Assembly (NCBI RefSeq): GCF_001894925.1
Contig: NZ_BCXD01000003.1
Coordinates: 310,001-374,000, forward strand
Direction of reading: 5' to 3'
Length of the DNA: 64,000 bases
Source of the DNA: Rhodococcus rhodnii NBRC 100604
Lineage (GTDB): Bacteria; Actinomycetota; Actinomycetes; Mycobacteriales; Mycobacteriaceae
Notes under the pieces: model-generated
The model's database searches: none
Told to the model about the DNA's origin: nothing
Seen by the model: only the letters and a program-made list of their open reading frames with translations
Part shown: piece after piece, positions 26,762-35,793 of the stretch
How positions within the stretch are numbered: position 1 is the stretch's first letter
Layout of the letters: each line of letters starts with the position of its first letter
Translations under genes and position numbers: made by a program

Positions 26762-26891
26762 GAGAGTGGTCTTCCTGATCCGAGAAGGAGGACCAACGCG
26801 TAGCTCGACGACCCGCAGCGGGGGGTCGGTCCGATTCAGACCCCGCGGCGGCGGAGAACTACGAGAATGCGCGTCATAGCGACGAATGCTA
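26762..26891 (-). promoter_or_regulatory. Branched-chain amino acid attenuator leader
   Basis: Reading on the minus strand: a TAGCAT -10 box (26891-26886), a leaderless ATG at 26877, a 13-residue Ile/Leu/Val peptide, then competing RNA stems. The end of the peptide gene, GCGGGGTC (26846-26839), can pair with GACCCCCCGC (26827-26818); the latter can instead fold locally, with CGACCC (26828-26823) pairing to GGGTCG (26814-26809). Ribosome stalling at scarce branched-chain aminoacyl-tRNA would favour one fold over the other. No T-tract follows the second stem, so the effect could be on transcription or on access to the ribosome site. Confidence 0.55.
26836..26877 (-). CDS. Ile/Leu/Val leader peptide
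   Basis: A 13-residue open frame reading MTRILVVLRRRGV. Five consecutive residues (Ile-Leu-Val-Val-Leu) are branched-chain amino acids, which is the hallmark of leader peptides that measure charged tRNA for these amino acids. The ATG lies eight nucleotides after a TAGCAT -10 box, so the message is probably leaderless. It precedes the LeuA-domain gene by 74 nt on the same strand. Confidence 0.65.
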   Translation of the reverse strand: MTRILVVLRRRGV

Positions 26892-27031
26892 GCGACGGCG
26901 CGCGATCGCCGCAACACGCGGCCTCGCTCGGGCGGTCCCGGCGCATCCTCGCGAGGCGCGTGGTGCTTCGATGGAGTGGGACGACCGCCCGGCGCGGCCG
27001 CTCCCCCGCCCGGACGACACGAGAGGTAGCC

Positions 27032-27568
27032 ATGACGGTCGCAGTCGCACCAGCAGGAATCTGGGACTCCGAAGAGATCGCGGACGTCGCCGCCGCGACG
27101 TTCCCGCTGGCCTGCCCGCCCGGCAGCACCGACGACGACATCGCGGCCTTCGTCGACGAGATGCTCTCGGTCGATCGCTTCGCCGACTACCTCACCGATC
27201 CCGCGCGGACCGTCCTCAAGGCGTCCGAGGGCGAACACATCGTCGGCTACGCGATGCTGATCGACGGCGACCCGGTCGATCCCGACGTCGCGGCCGTCGT
27301 CGATCTGCGGCCGACGACCGAGATCAGCAAGTTCTACGTGCTGCCGGGCCGACACGGCCAGGGTGTCGCGAGCGGGCTCATGGACGCCGTCGTGGAGCAC
27401 GCCCGCGGCCGCGACCGCGCCGGGCTGTGGCTCGGCGTCAACCAGCAGAACGCCCGCGCACAGCGCTTCTACGGCAAGCACGGCTTCGCCGTCGCCGGAA
27501 CCAAGACGTTTCGCGTCGGGACGCAACTGCACCACGACTACGTGATGCAGCGCGACCTGCGCTCCTGA
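27032..27568 (+). CDS. GNAT family N-acetyltransferase
   Basis: Cytoplasmic acetyl-CoA-dependent acetyltransferase of 178 residues. The acetyl-CoA site is seen as the beta strand TEISKFYVLPGRHGQGVASG followed by LMDAVVEHAR; the C-terminal motif has ARAQRFYGKHGFAVAGTKTF. ATG 27032 follows GAGAGGTAGCC. A GNAT gene holds the same place beside zapE in M. tuberculosis (Rv2669). The substrate cannot be read from the sequence. It converges with zapE, with 9 bp between the stops. Confidence 0.9.
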   Translation: MTVAVAPAGIWDSEEIADVAAATFPLACPPGSTDDDIAAFVDEMLSVDRFADYLTDPARTVLKASEGEHIVGYAMLIDGDPVDPDVAAVVDLRPTTEISKFYVLPGRHGQGVASGLMDAVVEHARGRDRAGLWLGVNQQNARAQRFYGKHGFAVAGTKTFRVGTQLHHDYVMQRDLRS

Positions 27569-27577
27569 GGGGCCGGG

Positions 27578-28597
27578 TCAGCCCGCCGTCACCTCGAACC
27601 GCGACAGCGCGAGCAGACGCGACGTGGCGCGGAGGTACTTCTTGCGGTAGCCGCCGGCCACCATCTCGGGCGTGAAGATCTCGTCGAGCTTGGCGCCCGA
27701 GACCGTCACCGGGATGCTCGCGTCGTACAGCCGGTCGGCGAGCACGACGAGCCGCAGCGCGACCGACTGATCCGGTGCGGCGTGGACACCGTCGATGTAC
27801 ACGGCCGAGACGCCCTCGACGAGCTTCTTGTATCGCGACGGATGCAGCGTGCTGAGGTACGCGCACAGCTCGTCGAAGTCGTCCAGTGTCGCGCCGGGGG
27901 TCGCGTCCGCCGTCGCCCGGAGTTCGTCGGACGAGACCGGATCCGGGGCGGGCGGCAGATCGCGGTGGCGGTAGTCGGGACCGTCGACGCGAATCGGCTC
28001 GAAGATCGACGCGACCTGCTTGATCTCGCGCAGGAAGTCCTGTGCGGCGAAACGCCCCTCACCGAGCTGGCCGGGCAAGGTGTTCGAGGTCGCCACGATG
28101 GAGACGCCGCGGTTCGAGAGTTCGCTGAGCAGGCGCGAGATCAGCATCGTGTCGCCGGGATCGTCGAGCTCGAACTCGTCGATGCACAGGACGCTGTGGC
28201 GGGACAGTTCCTCGACGGCCTGATTGAAGCCGAGCGCGCCGACGACGTGCGTCAGCTCCACGAACGTCCCGAACGCCTTCGGCGACGGGGCGGTGTGGAA
28301 GATCGACGCGAGCAGGTGGGTCTTGCCGACACCGAATCCGCCGTCGAGGTACAGACCTGCACCGACGGCGGGGGTCTTCTTGCCGAACAACCCGCGACGG
28401 CCGCCGCCACTCCGAATCTTGCCGACCTTCGCCGCGAACTCTTCGGCCTTCGCGACCGCCTCCGCCTGGCTCGGCTGCGCGGGGTCGGGAATGTAGGACG
28501 CGAAGCTCACCTCGTCGAACATCGCCGGCGGCACCATCTGCGCAGTGAGCTGATCTGCCGGTACCACAGGGCTCCGGTCGACAAGGCGTGAATGCAT
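27578..28597 (-). CDS. zapE: Cell division ATPase ZapE (AFG1-like)
   Basis: AAA+-type ATPase of 339 residues related to AFG1/ZapE, which in E. coli acts at the divisome. Walker A is GGFGVGKTHLLA near residue 100, Walker B is VLCIDEFELDDPGD near residue 150, and the sensor stretch is IVATSNTLPGQLGEGRF, all typical of the family. ATG 28597 is seven nucleotides after a TATCCT box, so the mRNA may be leaderless. It is divergent from the ribD-like gene with only 23 bp between the two starts, so their promoters overlap. Confidence 0.92.
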   Translation of the reverse strand: MHSRLVDRSPVVPADQLTAQMVPPAMFDEVSFASYIPDPAQPSQAEAVAKAEEFAAKVGKIRSGGGRRGLFGKKTPAVGAGLYLDGGFGVGKTHLLASIFHTAPSPKAFGTFVELTHVVGALGFNQAVEELSRHSVLCIDEFELDDPGDTMLISRLLSELSNRGVSIVATSNTLPGQLGEGRFAAQDFLREIKQVASIFEPIRVDGPDYRHRDLPPAPDPVSSDELRATADATPGATLDDFDELCAYLSTLHPSRYKKLVEGVSAVYIDGVHAAPDQSVALRLVVLADRLYDASIPVTVSGAKLDEIFTPEMVAGGYRKKYLRATSRLLALSRFEVTAG

Positions 28598-28620
28598 GAC
28601 GTTCAGGATATCGGCATGCT

Positions 28621-29400
28621 GTGATCTCTTCTGTGCACAGCCTCCTCCATGCGACCTGCATCACACCCACCGACGGCTCGGAACCTGTCGACGCCACCCC
28701 CGATCTCGATGCGCTGTACGCGTACCCCGACACCGCCGCGCCGTGGGTGCGGGTGAACTTCGTGGCGTCGATCGACGGCGCACGTACCCTCGGGGGCCGC
28801 TCGGCCGGGCTCGGTACGCCTGCCGATCACCGCGTGTTCTCGGCACTGCGTGGCCTCGCCGACGTCGTCGTCGTCGGGGCCGGCACCGCACGGGACGAGA
28901 ACTACGGTGGCGTCCGCATCGACGACGCGACCCGCGCCGCGCGGCTCGCGCGAGGGCAGGCCGCGGTCCCTCCCGTCTGTGTCGTGTCGGCGTCGGGACG
29001 GATCGATCCGGCCGGGCGCCTGACGACGGACACCGAGGTGGCGCCGATCGTCGTGGTCGGCAGCGACGCGGACGAGGATGCCGTCGCGGCGCTGCGGGCC
29101 GCGGGTGCCGATGTCGTGCGCACCCGGTCACGGTCGGTGCCCAGCGCCGATCTTCTCGGGCTCCTCGCCGAGCGCGGTCTCGTGCGGGTGCTGTGCGAGG
29201 GCGGCCCGACGCTGTTCGGCGCACTGCTCGCCGACGACGCCGTCGACGAGTTGTGTCTGACGACGTCGCCGATGCTGGTCGCCGGCGGCGCGGGCCGGAT
29301 CGCGGAGTCGACGGCCGACGCCGTGCGCGCGATGCGGCCCGAGGCCGTGCTCGCGGACGACGACGGCACGCTGCTCGTCCGGTGGGTTCGTGCGCGCTGA
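28621..29400 (+). CDS. Pyrimidine reductase family protein (RibD C-terminal domain)
   Basis: Dihydrofolate-reductase-fold oxidoreductase of 259 residues, like the reductase half of RibD and Rv2671 of M. tuberculosis, which can act on pyrimidine or folate substrates with NADPH. Visible landmarks are WVRVNFVASIDGARTLGGRS, the nucleotide-binding ADVVVVGAGTARDENYGGVR, and the C-terminal VLCEGGPTLFGALLADDAVDE with LTTSPMLVAGG. There is no deaminase domain, so it is not a full RibD. GTG 28621 gives the best match to the N-terminus of that family. Confidence 0.88.
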   Translation: MISSVHSLLHATCITPTDGSEPVDATPDLDALYAYPDTAAPWVRVNFVASIDGARTLGGRSAGLGTPADHRVFSALRGLADVVVVGAGTARDENYGGVRIDDATRAARLARGQAAVPPVCVVSASGRIDPAGRLTTDTEVAPIVVVGSDADEDAVAALRAAGADVVRTRSRSVPSADLLGLLAERGLVRVLCEGGPTLFGALLADDAVDELCLTTSPMLVAGGAGRIAESTADAVRAMRPEAVLADDDGTLLVRWVRAR

Positions 29401-29448
29401 CCCCGGGGCGCGGAGCGCGGGGTGGATCGACCTGGCACGCTGTCGGTC

Positions 29449-31032
29449 ATGGGTCGGGTGTGGGTGACGGATCGGTCCGGCAACTCTCGGTGGGGCGTGT
29501 CCGCGCCGGGACGGGCGGTCGTGCTCCTCGGCGTCCTCGCCGCCGTGATCGCGGGCTGCTCTGCCGGGCCGTCGGCGCGTCCGGACGTCGCCGTCGAACG
29601 TGCGCCCGCCCCCGCTGCCCCCACCGAGGACGCGCCCGGCGAGGAGCCCGCGGGCCCGCCCGAGCCGCAAGCGCCGCTCACCGATCTCGCGTGGGTGCCG
29701 TGTGCACCGGAACGGATCGCAGCACTCGGCGTCGGCGACGTCCCCGGCATCACGATCGACTGCGCGGCCTTCGACGCGCCGATCGACGCGTCGGGCGAGC
29801 GGCCCGGCACCTTCACGGCGGGCGCGATGCGGGCGCGCACGCCCGAGACCCCCGCCGACGCACCGCCACTGGTCCTGACGTCGGGCTCGGACACGCCGTC
29901 CGGCACACAGCTCGGGCAGCTCTTGCGCAGCGGGCTCGGTGATCTCGCGCGCGAGCATCCGATCGTCGCGGTCGACCGCCGGGGCATCGGAAGCTCGACC
30001 CCGATCGACTGCCTGCCACCGGACACGCGAAACGGCCTGCGCACCCTGGCGGCGGGCGAGACCGACCGCGTCGGCACGCTGAGCGAGCTCGCCGTCGCCG
30101 CGACCATCTCGTGCACCGACTATCTCCAGCCGCACGAACTCGCGTTCGGCGCCGACTCCGCCGCGACCGATCTCGACGCACTGCGCTCGGCGTGGGGCGT
30201 CGACACTCTCGCGCTGCTCGGCACCGGCAACGGTGCGACGGTCGCGCTATCGTACGCGGCGCAGTTCCCCGATCGCGTCTCGCGGCTCGTCCTCGACTCC
30301 CCCGAGCCCGTGCTCGCGGACGCCGCGACGGCCACCGATCTCCGGTTGCAGGGCCTCGAGGCAGCACTCGACGCGTTCGCCCGGCAGTGCACGGCACAGG
30401 CGTGTGCACTCGGGCCCGACCCTCGCGCAGCGATCGACGGCGTCGTGCGCGCGGCGGCGACGGGCACCCTCGGCGATCTCACCGCCCCTCCCGTCGTCGC
30501 GGCGCTGTCGGCAGCGCTCGCACAGCCCGATCCGCGGGCGCGGGTGGACTCGCTCGCCGAACCGTTCTCCGCGGCGGTGCGCGGCGACACCGCGCCGTTG
30601 CGCGCGCTGGCGGCCGACGCAGGCCCGTCGGACGGCCAGTGGGTCGCGCGGTGCAGCGACACGACGCAGTGGCCGTCACCGGATCGGGTCCGCTCCCTCG
30701 TCGACGAGTGGGGCGAGCAGTACCCGGTCTTCGGCGAGACCGCGGCCCTGCGGATGCTTGCGTGCAGCGCGTGGCCGTCGTCCACCGCGCCGTCGCTGCC
30801 GGACGCGCTCGGTGTTCCGGTGCTCGCGTTGAGCGGCCTTGCCGACCCGGCCGTCGGATCGGCAGCCTCCGCCGCGACGGGTGCGATCTCGTCGACGGGC
30901 GCGCCGGTCTCGACGCTCACGTGGCACGGGAGCGGGCACCCGGCCACGTCCTCCGAGTGCGCGCGCCGTGCGATCGGGACATACCTCGCAGACGGAACAC
31001 TGCCGCCGAACGGTGGCGCCTGCCCGGCGTGA
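29449..31032 (+). CDS. Secreted alpha/beta-hydrolase lipoprotein lacking the nucleophile serine
   Basis: Exported lipoprotein of 527 residues in the proteinase-like alpha/beta-hydrolase family that includes Rv2672. The signal peptide ends in a lipobox VIAGC (Cys near residue 38), followed by a Pro/Ala/Glu-rich linker. The hydrolase fold has VAVDRRGIGSSTPIDC, the nucleophile elbow and FPDRVSRLVLDSPEP, with acid (ALSGLADPAVG) and His (WHGSGHPATSSE) candidates near the end. At the elbow the expected G-x-S-x-G reads Gly-Thr-Gly-Asn-Gly, so the usual Ser is Gly. The protein may be non-catalytic or use another residue. ATG 29449 begins the signal peptide. It precedes aftC, as in M. tuberculosis. 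Confidence 0.82.
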   Translation: MGRVWVTDRSGNSRWGVSAPGRAVVLLGVLAAVIAGCSAGPSARPDVAVERAPAPAAPTEDAPGEEPAGPPEPQAPLTDLAWVPCAPERIAALGVGDVPGITIDCAAFDAPIDASGERPGTFTAGAMRARTPETPADAPPLVLTSGSDTPSGTQLGQLLRSGLGDLAREHPIVAVDRRGIGSSTPIDCLPPDTRNGLRTLAAGETDRVGTLSELAVAATISCTDYLQPHELAFGADSAATDLDALRSAWGVDTLALLGTGNGATVALSYAAQFPDRVSRLVLDSPEPVLADAATATDLRLQGLEAALDAFARQCTAQACALGPDPRAAIDGVVRAAATGTLGDLTAPPVVAALSAALAQPDPRARVDSLAEPFSAAVRGDTAPLRALAADAGPSDGQWVARCSDTTQWPSPDRVRSLVDEWGEQYPVFGETAALRMLACSAWPSSTAPSLPDALGVPVLALSGLADPAVGSAASAATGAISSTGAPVSTLTWHGSGHPATSSECARRAIGTYLADGTLPPNGGACPA

Positions 31033-31091
31033 CGCCCCCGGCCCAGGGGTGGTGCACCGAGAGGCCACCCCGCTCGGTGTACCGTGCCGTA

Positions 31092-32351
31092 GTGTTCTCA
31101 CGCCTGCTCGAGCCCCGCACCGGACGGACGACCGCGGACGTCATCCGGTACGCGATGTGGCCTCTCGCGATCATGACAGTGCTGCACCGCGTGATCGTCA
31201 AGGCGGTGGACGGATCCATCACCGACGACTTCCGTCCGGTGTACAACGCCGCGCTGGCGTTCCTCAACAACCGGCCCGTCTACACGGCCGATTTCGGGTC
31301 GGTGGACCCGCACTATCTCTACCCGCCGTCCGGGACGCTGCTCATGGCGCCGCTCGCGGTGATCGATCCGGAACGGTCGCGATGGCTGTTCATCGGCGCG
31401 AACGCGATCGCGGTGCTCGTCGGCCTGTACCTGCTGCTGCGGCTGTTCGATCTCACGCTGTCCTCGATCGCCGCACCGATTCTCGTGTTCGCGGCCTTCA
31501 GCTCCGAGACCGTCACCAACACGCTGATCTTCACCAACATCAACGGCCTGATCTTCCTCGCGGAGATGGTCTTCCTGCTCCTGCTGCTGCGACGCCGCGA
31601 TCTGTGGGCGGGCGCCGCCCTGGGCGTGACGTTCGCGATCAAACCGGTGCTGGCGCCGTTGCTGTTGCTACCCCTCGTGCGCGGGCAGTGGAAGGTCTTG
31701 GTGACCGCGGTCGGCATCCCGCTCGTGCTCAACGTCGTCGCGTGGCCGCTGTCCGCCGATCCGATGGACTACATCCGCCGGACGATGCCGTACGTCGGCG
31801 AGGCACGCGACTACTACAACAGCTCGATCGCCGGAAACGGTCTGTACTTCGGGCTGCCCGATCCGCTGATCTGGTTCTTCCGGATCGTCCTCGGCATCCT
31901 CGTGCTGGTCGCGCTGTGGCTGCTGTGGCGCTACTACCGCGAAGACGAGGTGTTCTTCGTCGTGACGGCGGGCGGGCTGCTGCTCGTCGCGTCCTGGCTG
32001 CTCGGCTCGCTCGGCCAGATGTACTACTCGATGCTGCTCTTCCCGCTCGTGATGTCGGTCGTCCTCAAGAACTCGGTGATGCGCAACTGGCCCGCGTGGC
32101 TGGCCGTGTACGGCTTCCTGACGTTCGACAACTGGTGGGTCCACCGCTTCAACGAGGTGGGCCGCAACATCGAGTACACGAAGACGACGCTCGCGTGGAG
32201 CCTGCTCATCGTGGTCGTCGCGGGTGTGCTCGTGAGCCGGTACCTCGTCGCACGCAAGGAGGGCAGGCTCGAGTCCGGGATCGACCCGGCGTGGCTCTCC
32301 CCCGCCGCCACTCGGGATCCGGACGAGCGAACCGAGACCTCCGTCCGCTGA
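31092..32351 (+). CDS. aftC: Alpha-(1->3)-arabinofuranosyltransferase AftC
   Basis: GT-C (GT87/DUF2029) membrane enzyme that adds branching arabinofuranose residues from decaprenyl-phosphoryl-arabinose to arabinogalactan and LAM. The 419-residue protein has about ten helices; the first loop holds the conserved TDDFRPVYNAALAF with its acidic pair, then DPHYLYPPSGTLLMAPLA, SSETVTNTLIFTNINGLIF and YYNSSIAGNGLYFGLP, all shared with the M. tuberculosis protein (Rv2673). GTG 31092 lies six nucleotides after TACCGT and may be leaderless; GTG 31077 in the same frame is an alternative. Expression could also come from the upstream hydrolase gene, 59 bp away. Confidence 0.93.
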   Translation: MFSRLLEPRTGRTTADVIRYAMWPLAIMTVLHRVIVKAVDGSITDDFRPVYNAALAFLNNRPVYTADFGSVDPHYLYPPSGTLLMAPLAVIDPERSRWLFIGANAIAVLVGLYLLLRLFDLTLSSIAAPILVFAAFSSETVTNTLIFTNINGLIFLAEMVFLLLLLRRRDLWAGAALGVTFAIKPVLAPLLLLPLVRGQWKVLVTAVGIPLVLNVVAWPLSADPMDYIRRTMPYVGEARDYYNSSIAGNGLYFGLPDPLIWFFRIVLGILVLVALWLLWRYYREDEVFFVVTAGGLLLVASWLLGSLGQMYYSMLLFPLVMSVVLKNSVMRNWPAWLAVYGFLTFDNWWVHRFNEVGRNIEYTKTTLAWSLLIVVVAGVLVSRYLVARKEGRLESGIDPAWLSPAATRDPDERTETSVR

Positions 32352-32420
32352 CCGGAGGTCTCGGTGGTCGCTGACCAGCGGTCTCGGCGGGCGAGCGGTC
32401 GAAGGTATTAGCGTGGACGC

Positions 32421-32855
32421 ATGAGCGCTGCACAGAACGAACCCGTCGCCCGCGAGCCACAGGTCGATCTCACCGACGAGCAGTGGCGCGAGCGGCTGTC
32501 TCCCGAGGAGTACGCGGTGCTGCGGCAGGCGGGCACCGAACGCCCGTTCACGGGCGAGTACACGGACACGAAGACCGAGGGCGTGTATCGCTGCCGAGGG
32601 TGCGGTGCCGAGCTGTTCCGGAGCACCGAGAAGTTCGAGTCGCACTGCGGCTGGCCGTCGTTCTTCGATCCCGCAGACTCCGACGCCGTGATCCTGCGCG
32701 CCGACGACTCGCTCGGGATGCGCCGCGTCGAGGTGCTGTGCGCGAGTTGCCACGGCCATCTCGGTCACGTCTTCGAGGGCGAGGGCTACCCGACGCCGAC
32801 CGATCAGCGGTACTGCATCAACTCGGTCTCGCTGAAGCTCGAGCCGAGCGAGTAG
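32421..32855 (+). CDS. msrB: Peptide-methionine (R)-S-oxide reductase
   Basis: Repairs the R form of methionine sulfoxide in oxidised proteins. The 144-residue enzyme has two zinc-binding pairs, CRGCGAELF and CASCHGHLGHVF, the substrate loop HCGWPSFF, and the catalytic Cys in RYCINSVSLKL. ATG 32421 is six nucleotides after a TAGCGT box, fitting a leaderless message. It follows aftC as in M. tuberculosis (Rv2674). Confidence 0.96.
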   Translation: MSAAQNEPVAREPQVDLTDEQWRERLSPEEYAVLRQAGTERPFTGEYTDTKTEGVYRCRGCGAELFRSTEKFESHCGWPSFFDPADSDAVILRADDSLGMRRVEVLCASCHGHLGHVFEGEGYPTPTDQRYCINSVSLKLEPSE

Positions 32856-32891
32856 CTCGAGTCGAACGAGCAGGCCCGGGCGAACGAGTGG

Positions 32892-33350
32892 TCAGGCGGC
32901 CTCGTTCGGGTGCGGGCTCACCACGATCGACGACTCGATCGTCGCCCGGGGTGAGCCCTTCTCGTCGCGGACGACGGAGACCGTGCTGACGAAGCTCGCC
33001 GGCCCTCGCTCGATCACGTCGGTGATGTGGATCGACGCACGCAACCGGTCCCCCGCGACGATGGGGTGTTCGACGACGATCTTCTCCGCGGTGTGGACGG
33101 CCACCATCGCGTGCGGGTCGGGCGAGACACCGAGTTCGTCCATCATCGCCTTGATCACCTCGGCCTGGACGAGCGCGGTGAACGTCGGGGGCGCCACGAG
33201 ATCGTCGTAACCGGCGGCCTTCGCGGCGTCGACGTCGTGGTGGATCGCGTCGTCGGCCATCACGGCGGATGCGAGTTCGCGAACGATGTCGCGGCCGACG
33301 ACGTAGACGTCCGTCGACTCGAACTCGGTGTTGCGGAGTTCGTCGCTCAC
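32892..33350 (-). CDS. MaoC-type dehydratase N-terminal domain protein
   Basis: Single hot-dog protein of 152 residues. The region DDAIHHDVDAAKAAGYDDLV followed by APPTFTALV is the FAS1-like/MaoC dehydratase N-terminal pattern seen in HadA-type subunits of the mycolic-acid FAS II dehydratase. HadA-like proteins usually need a HadB-type partner with the catalytic Asp-His; none is present here, so it may pair with a distant gene. GTG 33350 is chosen; a GTG two codons earlier is possible. It lies 43 bp after the molybdopterin reductase gene on the same strand and converges with msrB. Confidence 0.78.
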   Translation of the reverse strand: MSDELRNTEFESTDVYVVGRDIVRELASAVMADDAIHHDVDAAKAAGYDDLVAPPTFTALVQAEVIKAMMDELGVSPDPHAMVAVHTAEKIVVEHPIVAGDRLRASIHITDVIERGPASFVSTVSVVRDEKGSPRATIESSIVVSPHPNEAA

Positions 33351-33393
33351 ATGCACTGGCCCTGACCTGTCTCTCGTGACTCGCCTTCTCTCG

Positions 33394-35793
33394 TCACTCG
33401 CTGTATCGGCTGCCCGCCGCGACCGGCGGCGGATCGTATGCGCGGATCGGCGGGAGGTCGCCCGTCCACTTCTCGATCTCGACGAGCACGTGCTGGCCCG
33501 TGCATCCCTGCGACAGCGACGACGCACCGACGTCGGCGGTGAGGACGTTCGGGTTGCCGTGGACGCACATGGCGTTCGGGTCGCCGGGGTCGAGCGGGTC
33601 GTACCAGGCGCCGGTCGCGAGCTGGACGACGGAACGGCGCACGCCGTCGTCGAGCACGACGCCCGCGAGGCACGCGCCGCGATCGTTGAAGACGCGCACG
33701 ACGTCGCCGCCCGAGAGGGCGCGCTCGGCGGCGTCGGCGGGGTACAGCCGGATCGGCTCGCGCCCGCGCACCTTCGACGCCTGGCTCGTGCCGCCGTGAT
33801 CGAGCTGGCTGTGCAATCGCGTCTTCGGCTGGTTGGCGACGAGGTGCAAAGCGTACCGCTCAGCGCGCTCGCCGCCGAGCCACTCGTCGGGCGCGTACCA
33901 CCGTGGGTGGCCCGCACAGTCGTCGTAGCCGAAGCCGTCGATCGTGTCGCTGAAGATCTCGAAGCGCCCGCTCGGAGTGGCGAGCGGATGTCCGTCGGGG
34001 TCGCGGCGGAAGTCCTCGAACGCGACGAGGCCGTCCTCGGTGCGCATCCGGACATGGCCGCGCGCCCAGAACTCGCCGAACTCCGGCGCCTCGCCGCCGT
34101 CGCGCAGCACCCAGTCGCGCCACTGGTCGTAGAGATGCTCGAGCCACTGCTGCGCCGTGCGGCCTTCGGTGAACCTCTCGGCGACACCGAGTTTCGCCGA
34201 GACAGCCGCGAAGGTGTCGTAGTCGTCGCGCGCATCCGCGTGTCGCGGCGCCGCCGCGTGCATCGCGACGAGCAGCGGGTCGTTGCGGGTGCAGCTGAGG
34301 TCGTCGCGCTCGAGCGACGTCGTGGACGGCACGACGATGTCGGCGTGCTTGGCCATCGGCGTCCAGTACGGGTCGTGGACGACGATCGTGTCGGGACGCG
34401 TGAGCGCCCGGCGCAACCGGCCGATGTCCTGATGATGGTGGAACGGATTGCCCCCGGCCCAGTGGACCAGCTTGACGTCCGGGTAGGTGAGCCGCTGCCC
34501 GTCGTAGTCGAACTCCTCGCCGGGATGGAGGAGCATGTCGGAGATCGCGGCGACCGGGATGAAGGTCTTCACCGGGTTGATTCCCTGCGGCAGCGTCGGC
34601 AGCGGATACGGCACCGGCGCGAGACCGGGTTCGTTCATCGATCCGTAGCCGTGCCCGAAACCGCCTCCCGCAAGACCGATCTCACCGAGCATCGCCGCGA
34701 GCGTGACCCCCATCCACGGGGCCTGCTCGCCGAAGCGCGTCCGTTGCAGCGACCACGTGACCGTCACGAGGGTGCGCCGCGCCGCCATTTCGCGCGCGAG
34801 CGCAGCAATGTCGCTCGCCGGGACACCCGTGATCGCCTCGGCCCACCTCGCCGATTTCGGTTCGCCGTCGGTCTCCCCGAGCAGGTACCGCTCGAAGCGG
34901 TCGTAGCCCGTGCAGTACCGGGCGAGGAAGTCCTCGTCGTGCAGCCCCTCCGTCACGAGGGTGTGCGCGAGCCCCAGCATGAGCGCGACGTCGCTGCCGG
35001 GGACCGGGGCGATCCACTCGTGCTCGCCGTGCACGTCGTCGCGCAGCGGCGTGATCGACACGATCCGGCCGCCGCGTTCCCGCAGTGCGTCGAGCGCACC
35101 GCGTGTCGGATGATCGCTCGTCCCACCGTGATTGATGCCGGTGTTCTTCAGCGGCACACCACCGAAACTCACCAGCAGTTCGGTGTGCTCGGCGATGTTC
35201 TCCCAGGACGTCGACCGCGCGAACAGCTTCCAGTGCGTCCCGACCACGTGCGGCATGATCACGCCGGTCGCCCCGAGCGAGTAGCTGTGCACCGACCGGG
35301 TGTAGCCGCCGAGGACGTTGAGGAAGCGGTGCACCTGGCTCTGCGCGTGATGGAACCGCCCCGCGCTGGCCCAGCCGTACGAACCGCCGTAGATCGCCGA
35401 GTTGCCGTGCCGGTCGATCACTCGCCGGAACTCGTTCGCCAGCAACGTCGTCAGCTCGTCCCACGACACGGGGACGTACTCGTCGTCGCCGCGGCGCTGC
35501 GACGGACCGGGACCGTTCTCGAGCCAGCCGCGCCGCACCATGGGGCCGGTGACGCGGGAACGATGCCGCACCGAACCCGGGATGTTGCCGAGCACGGGAG
35601 ACGGGTCGGCGTCACCCGCGAACGGGCGCACCGCCGTCACCTCGCCGCCGTCGCTCACGGCCTCGAACATGCCCCAGTGAGCCATGTGCGAGTGGGCCAT
35701 GCGCGGGTGGGCCATGCGCGGGTGGGCCATGCGCGGGTGGGCCATGCGCGGGTGGGCCATGCGCGGGTGGGTCGGGTGGGTCCGTTCCGTCAC
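33394..35793 (-). CDS. Molybdopterin-dependent oxidoreductase (BisC/TorA/DMSO reductase type)
   Basis: Large molybdopterin enzyme of 799 residues, probably reducing an S- or N-oxide such as biotin or methionine sulfoxide. The body matches BisC-like reductases: [20 protein letters not shown] with the Mo-ligand Ser region, [49 protein letters not shown], and a C-terminal MPT-binding domain ([14 protein letters not shown] end). No Fe-S cysteine cluster and no Tat signal are seen, so it is cytoplasmic. The N-terminus is a run of MAHPR repeats (see separate entry) before the family start near [11 protein letters not shown] 35793 overlaps the hemQ stop. Its neighbour msrB also handles methionine sulfoxide. 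Confidence 0.88.
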   Translation of the reverse strand: MTERTHPTHPRMAHPRMAHPRMAHPRMAHPRMAHSHMAHWGMFEAVSDGGEVTAVRPFAGDADPSPVLGNIPGSVRHRSRVTGPMVRRGWLENGPGPSQRRGDDEYVPVSWDELTTLLANEFRRVIDRHGNSAIYGGSYGWASAGRFHHAQSQVHRFLNVLGGYTRSVHSYSLGATGVIMPHVVGTHWKLFARSTSWENIAEHTELLVSFGGVPLKNTGINHGGTSDHPTRGALDALRERGGRIVSITPLRDDVHGEHEWIAPVPGSDVALMLGLAHTLVTEGLHDEDFLARYCTGYDRFERYLLGETDGEPKSARWAEAITGVPASDIAALAREMAARRTLVTVTWSLQRTRFGEQAPWMGVTLAAMLGEIGLAGGGFGHGYGSMNEPGLAPVPYPLPTLPQGINPVKTFIPVAAISDMLLHPGEEFDYDGQRLTYPDVKLVHWAGGNPFHHHQDIGRLRRALTRPDTIVVHDPYWTPMAKHADIVVPSTTSLERDDLSCTRNDPLLVAMHAAAPRHADARDDYDTFAAVSAKLGVAERFTEGRTAQQWLEHLYDQWRDWVLRDGGEAPEFGEFWARGHVRMRTEDGLVAFEDFRRDPDGHPLATPSGRFEIFSDTIDGFGYDDCAGHPRWYAPDEWLGGERAERYALHLVANQPKTRLHSQLDHGGTSQASKVRGREPIRLYPADAAERALSGGDVVRVFNDRGACLAGVVLDDGVRRSVVQLATGAWYDPLDPGDPNAMCVHGNPNVLTADVGASSLSQGCTGQHVLVEIEKWTGDLPPIRAYDPPPVAAGSRYSE
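35686..35775 (-). repeat. 15-bp in-frame tandem repeat encoding MAHPR units
   Basis: On the plus strand the unit GCGCGGGTGGGCCAT occurs four times exactly (35701-35760), with an imperfect copy on each side (35686-35700 and 35761-35775). Read on the minus strand it encodes Met-Ala-His-Pro-Arg repeats at the N-terminus of the molybdopterin reductase. Because 15 is divisible by three, copy changes alter length without breaking the frame. Each unit also carries an in-frame ATG. Confidence 0.9.

Noticed and set aside
26867-27031. Longer reading frames around the GNAT start
   Set aside because: The ribosome site GAGAGGTAGCC fixes the GNAT start at 27032; upstream frames run through the attenuator promoter on the other strand.
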